Shown here: one piece after another, positions 58,688 to 64,000 of the stretch
Layout: each line of letters starts with the position of its first letter
How positions within the stretch are numbered: the stretch's first letter is position 1
Assembly: GCA_029641185.1 (NCBI GenBank)
Contig: JAPWGK010000030.1
Location: 62,001 to 126,000 of the forward strand
Direction: 5' to 3'
Source of the DNA: Pseudofabraea citricarpa
Lineage: Eukaryota > Ascomycota > Leotiomycetes > Helotiales > Dermateaceae
DNA length: 64,000 bases
The notes under the pieces: generated by a model
What the model was told of the DNA's origin: nothing
The model's database searches: none
What the model saw: only the letters and a program-made list of their open reading frames with translations
Position numbers and translations under genes: made by a program

Positions 58688-60696
58688 TCACCTAGAACCA
58701 ATTTTACGATTCTCGACTGTCCTAACAATCTCATCTCCGGCCGCCAACATATCGCCGAGTAAAGGAGTCTTTGATTCCAGGGCTTTGAGGGCTGTAATAA
58801 GCAGAGTGCCACCAAAGTAAACCTTGAAATGGTGAATGGACTGGTGTAGATTTCTCTTACTCAACGCAACACAATTTTGCAGAGCTGTCCATGCTATGCG
58901 TTTAGCAGGTTGCTTTGATTCTGATATAGGAATTGTTGAGAAATCGCCATGTCTAATAGCCAGTGTAACATATAACATAGCGGTATCGAAGGCGTTCCTG
59001 AGGTAGTCGGCAAGCCACTCAAGAGGGACTTCATCGACAAGCGTTTGTTGGTAATTGAGTAAAGCCAGGGAGCTCTCCAGTACGATCCAGTGGGATGCCT
59101 GGTACCCTTCTAAGCCTCCACTTCGTCGTCTGTAAGCGTGATGAAGTGCCAGCTGTACACGACGCAAGATCGTTTCAAGCGTGGTCCGCTGAGATATTGC
59201 AATTTGCCTTTTGGTTCCCGGGACATCTAAGTTACACATTCCTGTGAAAGTCTTTTGGATGATTTGGAGATGGCGCCTAATTTCCTTGTCGTGTTCAGTG
59301 GTGATAATCGGATCAAATCTTGGATTGATTGAATTGATGTTGCCAATAATACGAGCCATGAGAGGGTATGCCTGCGCATATATGACATGAAAGGAGGAGT
59401 CCGTATATGTTGAAATATTCCCCTCTGATTGCGGTGACTCTGATCTTGGCAGGCAATCTGCATTCGACTTCGGATCTTCGGGTGACGCTTGTTCTTCCGC
59501 TGCATTATCTGCATCTATCAAAGCATCTAGATCCTGCTCGTTGATGTTCTCTGGCGGACATGTGTCAAAGTCACCCTCACGCATGAGTAATGGCTTGCCG
59601 GAATCAATGGCTGTGTTTAGATCCAAAACTAATATGGTAGTCCAAAGACGTCTCCTCATCTCCGCTTCGAAATATGGCATTTCTGGAAACCATTTGGGGT
59701 CTCGATGCAATGAAACCAGGATGGCAATCCGAATAACCATCCCCATTAGAATCCACAGACTACTGGAATCATTCAAATTGACAAGCTCGAATCCTTGCGC
59801 AATGACCATCATGCACAAGGCTCTGATCGCTGCCAAGTCTGGACTTGTCATAAATGGTGAACATTGTAGCGAGGTCTCGGCCGCATCCAAAAACTTTCCA
59901 AGCATATCTTCATCTTGAGAAATGCAATCCATAATATTTTGCGGAGCAGATCGGAGGCTAAGCACTAACATCATGAATAATTGTGAAAGCCAGCTCTCAG
60001 ATTGGCTGTCGGCGTTCTCCCAAAAGTCACTGAGCTCTCTACGAAATATAGGAGCATGTATAAGTGGATGAGTCTTCTCGATCGTGTTAAGATAATTATC
60101 AACTAGAAGATTTGTTATGGCGATGGATGGCAACGTTGCTATAATTTCAGCTTTCGAAGGCTGTCCTTTGGTTGTTTGGCCAAAGGGGAAATTTGTACTT
60201 CTTGTTTGCGGGTAGAGATTCTTCAGACTTTTTATCTTTCGATACATGTCTTTGAATTCGGGGTTGATCCCAAATACATAGTCTTTTCCCTCTTCGAACT
60301 AAAAAATGCAGGTTAACTAGTTGCTTGGTTTTGGTAATTCTTTTCGGGTCATACCTCAAGTACTAGATGCGACCAATGTGTGATACCACCATAACTAGCT
60401 CTCCCATTCTCATACCGAGTAAGCGTATGAGGCAGCGAAGAAATCTCAGGAGATGATATAATGTCATCTGGGGAAGGATGGTTTTTAGACTTGGCCGGGA
60501 TATAAGTGCAAGAGTCGGACATCCCCATAGAAACGCAGCTATTGCAAGGCTTCTGACGATCACATCGAACTTTCCGAAAATGACACTGCTCACAGGACAG
60601 AATTCTGCGTTTTCGTTTGACTATGCGTCGAGCTACTGGTGGTTTGTCGTTGAGCCTAAATTTGGAGAGCGACTGGCTGATGCTTGGGGTCGCCAT
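58688..60696 (-). CDS. Zn2Cys6 transcription factor with fungal-specific middle domain
   Basis: Exons 60696..60355 and 60298..58688 give 650 residues. The zinc cluster has Cys35, 38, 45, 51, 54 and 63 (LSCEQCHFRKVRCDRQKPCNSC), preceded by a basic run (RRIVKRKRR) that could act as nuclear localisation signal. The Fungal_trans-type middle region follows: NYLNTIEKTHPLIHAPIFRRE, then QGFELVNLNDSSSLWILMGM, then ALHRDPKWFPEMPYFEAEMRRRLW-like residues. An acidic Asp/Glu-rich segment lies near residues 370-400. It sits beside the MFS permease, both on the minus strand. It could regulate the permease or the carboxylase, but no target site was recognised. Confidence 0.9.
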
Positions 60697-61671
60697 GGTT
60701 TGAGATCCAGCGGTCGTTCTTGGAGCAAGAGTCCTTCCGGGTCATGTGAGATGAGCTGGCACCGTTACCTTGAACACCCAGAGCGTGGTTTATTTGTAAA
60801 AGAGAGAGAACAATGCATGAATGAAGGAGGTCGTAGATACGGAGTAAGGTTGATGCGTGATTCACGAACGCCTCGGTTGAAACTGCTAAATAAGCCTCCA
60901 TTAGCGCCCTTCCGCGCATGGGCGCTTTCTTTCCTTCGATGCGTCTGAAATTGGAAAGGGTGATGTTGTGAGAATGAAACTCAGCTCTGCTAGGATATCG
61001 TCGATGCATACAAAGAGAAACTACCAGAATGAAGTTGGATTCTGTGTTCTCGCATCAAAGCAAAGTTTGCTAGCTTGAAATCATCAAACAACGCCAACGC
61101 GATACATAATGGGAAGGAAGGAAGAAAAGGAGTTTAAAGCAAAGGATAAATCGGGTAAAGATTTATTTATTTTTCAAACTTCAAGTAATAATAGGAGGAT
61201 TCAAGGTGGCTTTTATGCGCTCTTAGTTTCAAAGGTCATCAAAAAAGTACCGCAAAATGAGACGTGATTTCTATTTCTTTGCTAAAATGACACTCTTTGG
61301 TGATATTAATATAATAAAATTGAGTTTGGATTTCTCATGTTAATTGTCGCAAAGCTAAAAAATCAACTTGGTTGATATGTCATACTTAGCATAGCTGATG
61401 GGCCTGAGCTTACACTAATGTCTGTAACCCGACAGTATTTTCATTTCTGCTGGCTAACAAATAGTCTAGTCACAAAGTAAATTACGTATCTTAGGTAGAT
61501 TTACAAAAGGACCAAAAAGCTAATATAACAAACATCAAGTACATTCACTATTCAACAGTTGCTATGCGATCTATTTTCTACCACCTGTGGAGGAAACATT
61601 CGCAATCGGGATTCCAAACCCTATATTGGAATAAAAGTAAATGGCTATTACTCTTTTCTATCGAGTACCAT
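60697..61671. other. Intergenic
   Basis: Promoter of the regulator on the left, 3' flank of the DUF3176 gene on the right. The middle is AT-rich. Open frames here overlap or oppose the regulator and lack motifs. Confidence 0.45.
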
Positions 61672-63750
61672 TTATGACTCGACAAACTTCCAACCCTTCT
61701 CTGTCGGCTGCAGGCGCACATGTAACTTCTTAGACGCATTCTCCATTTCCGCAGTCCCACGCTTCTGCAAACCAAACTTCTCAGTCGCGCCGGACTCCAA
61801 CCCGTGAAACATGAGTGGAAGAACCGAAGATTTGTAGTTCTGGCTACCGCTTGTCATGGCCTGTCTAGATCGCGTTTGGAGAACCATAGCTACGAAGAAG
61901 CCCAGCGTCAGAACCAAGAGGACCACCGGAAGAGACAGCCACCACCATCGTACATGAACACATGTCGTACTCTGATGAGCCTGTCCGAAAACAAGGTTTG
62001 AGGTGTAGGCACCACCATTCGTCTGTCGTATATAAGCCGTCATAGCATCTGTGACATTCCTGAAATTGCTTTCGATCGAGGGAGTGCTGACATTACCGCC
62101 ATTTACCATGAGTGTAATAAGACTATTCGAACTTTGCCCGTTGGCTTCTACTCCGATGGAAGCAAAGCCCGTAAAAAGCTGGCTGAGGAAGAGGTTAATG
62201 CTGAACCTCTCATATGAGTAATATTGGTAGACACAGGACGCATTGATATCGATAGGATAAGTCGAGTTGGATTCGGCTTGTTGCTCGGCTGTCATGCCCG
62301 CAGGAATTGAAAGGTTGTATGGGAGCCATTGCATCGTATCATTGAACTGATATCCCGCTTCTTGAAGTTTTGACTTTTCACTCTCGCTTAGACATGGCAT
62401 GTCTAGAGCAGACATCAAGAAATCACCACCGAAAATATCCGCCGTCCCTTCATCAAGAGTCATTTCTTCTTCGACAAAATCACCTGCTTGTACAGATGCC
62501 GTAAATGCCCTGATGCAAGGTGAGATGGAGCAACGGGCGGCTCCATAGCCGTTGCAACCCCATTGAAATTCATCGGAGCACGCAAAGTCGGGATACATCG
62601 GTCCTGTACCATTATAGACGTTGAGAATTGCTTCGATGGTCCCGTTGCTATCAAAGTTTTGTATAAAGCTCTGATAACCTGCCATCGCGGTCAAGCCAGA
62701 CGGAAGTGTAGCATTTACTCCACTTACATATGTGGTATTATCCCCAGTGGTACCAGTGAATACGGTCATGTTCAATTCCGAAGACACATCTACACATGAT
62801 GCGCAGTATCCCATCGTTTTATAATCCGTCGGAAAGGTGCAATTGCCCGTGGGACAGTTTGCTGAGATGCGAGTATTTCCGGGACTGAAAATTCCGGAAT
62901 TGATGGCTGATTGCATCCCAAGCCCAATACTAACAATACCAGCTCCTGCGTGATTATCTCCTGGTGAGCCCAAAAATGCATTCGTCCTTGGAATAGAGGC
63001 AATGCTGCTGGATATCTGATCACAGCTATAATAGCGAGTAAGTTGTTGGGCGAAGGGATCGATAACGAGTGCTGTGATAACAATTATAGCTCCTATGGAG
63101 GTGACTGGGTGTCTGCCACCAACAGTCCGCAAAAGCTTCAACGCTCCTAAAGGACCTCGAGATGCATCATCAAAACTTTCAAGATGGTACAGGGGTCTTG
63201 TCTGTTTAAACCATGCCCATTTTAGCTGGCTGAGACCTATGTCACGTCAGCTCAGAGTAGGATATCATATATTTATATGTATCTAAATGGCCAACACACC
63301 TTGAGAAAGAACCAAGTATATCGAAGCTTTCATAACAACAACAAAGATCGAGATGATTGAGTTGATAGATAAATTGTAGGGCCATTTAGGCAGAGGACGG
63401 CCATCGTACGGGAGGAGAATCGCGGCAATCGACACGAGACTTCCAACAGCCAAGATGCAGCATAAAATCTCCAACCACCAATCTTTCAACGCCCCCAACA
63501 TACCGGGTTTGGACCCTGATTTATCAGGGGCTCGGCTGTTAAACGATGAGTTTTCTCGAGCCTGCAAATTATCAAGCGGAGCTTGGGTTTCCATCCATCT
63601 GGGTGCTTTCCTATTTATGAACGAGTCGTCACAATTAGAATCGTCGAGTTGATCAACGGTTTCGACATGGTGAAACTGCCGACCTGAATTGCTGGACACA
63701 TTAGAGTGACTTGATACTGGCGAGACATAGCGATCATCATTTGAGTCCAT
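61672..63750 (-). CDS. DUF3176 membrane protein
   Basis: Exons 63750..63300 and 63236..61672 give 671 residues. The N-terminus (about 80 residues) is Ser- and Asp-rich. Two helices follow (LEILCCILAVGSLVSIAAILL and SIISIFVVVMKASIYLVLS), then the family signature PLYHLESFDDASRGPLGAL. A third helix (TSIGAIIVITALVIDPFAQQ) leads into a large extracytosolic region of about 350 residues with many Asn-glycosylation sequons and paired Cys (CPTGNCTF, YCASCVDV). A last helix (WWLSLPVVLLVLTLGFFVAMVL) precedes a short basic tail. The family is restricted to filamentous ascomycetes and its function is unknown. The intron splits a Gly codon and its removal joins SQ to GLSQLKW. Confidence 0.9.
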
Positions 63751-64000
63751 CTCTTAGAAATAGGTTTCGCTAGTAATATAGGTTCTGGGAGGTAGACAAG
63801 TTGAAGGTTGTTGTCTGTCTCAAGCAAAGCAATGATGCGAAAGACATGACGAGAAAGTAGCATGTAGCCATGACTCGGAGAAAATACATTACTGCGCAGT
63901 GGCTGTAGCGGAGGCGGTGACACTAACTGCTACCTTGAGCTTAGACATGTCAGCCCTAAGGCAGATAACCGCTAGGTAGTCGCACCAATCATACCCAATT
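63751..64000. other. Window edge, upstream of DUF3176 gene
   Basis: Probable promoter; nothing else recognised. Confidence 0.4.

Noticed and set aside
60478..60948. 156-codon plus frame
   Set aside because: It is antisense to the zinc-cluster exon of the 58688-60696 regulator and lacks features.
1..64000. CRISPR arrays, tRNA or rRNA genes, intact transposons
   Set aside because: No spaced repeat arrays, cloverleaf-like sequences or transposase motifs were noticed by eye; a tRNA scan and a repeat search would be needed to exclude them fully.

Overview
The window is nuclear DNA of a filamentous ascomycete (Pezizomycotina). The genes are monocistronic and lie on both strands. They are split by short GT-AG introns of mostly 45-80 nt. 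The content is typical of that group: three Zn2Cys6 regulators, a HET-domain protein, a CFEM receptor-like protein, a DUF3176 membrane protein, a heme-thiolate peroxidase and a GMC oxidoreductase. I cannot fix class or genus from sequence alone. Nearly all gene models were re-spliced by hand from the reading frames; the multi-exon models close as complete reading frames except where noted.

Layout. 0.9-7 kb: secreted quercetin 2,3-dioxygenase, an unknown protein with a C-terminal membrane segment, and mitochondrial glycerol-3-phosphate dehydrogenase (GUT2). 8-19 kb: chromate transporter, HET protein, a large unknown protein, a TDT-family transporter with an 8-nt microexon, and a Cys/His-domain protein whose frame is broken. 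19-32 kb: APH-like kinase, Zn2Cys6 regulator, Dal5-type MFS permease, a 2.5-kb intergenic stretch with a perfect hairpin, a small secreted protein, and a secreted GMC oxidoreductase. 32-37 kb: a CFEM/PTH11-like receptor with a damaged membrane segment, and a secreted chloroperoxidase-type peroxidase.

37-61 kb is the most interesting part. It holds a probable nitrogen-scavenging neighbourhood: secreted nicotinamidase-like hydrolase, copper amine oxidase, LamB/YcsF protein, DUR3-like sodium:solute symporter, alpha/beta hydrolase, Zn2Cys6 regulator, a 1240-residue biotin-dependent carboxylase related to urea carboxylase but without an amidase domain, a monocarboxylate-type MFS permease and a second Zn2Cys6 regulator. 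The LamB protein and the carboxylase correspond to the lamB/lamA lactam-utilisation pair known from Aspergillus nidulans. The likely scheme is uptake by the symporter, biotin/ATP-dependent activation of a lactam or similar amide by the carboxylase, and ring opening with LamB. The amine oxidase and nicotinamidase would release ammonium from other sources. Three promoters here carry dense GATA-type (HGATAR) motifs, as expected for AreA-type nitrogen control.

The cluster is interrupted at 47.4-49.9 kb by AT-rich, gene-empty DNA that may be a decayed repeat. The window ends with a DUF3176 membrane protein at 61.7-63.8 kb. I saw no tRNA, rRNA, CRISPR array or intact transposon.
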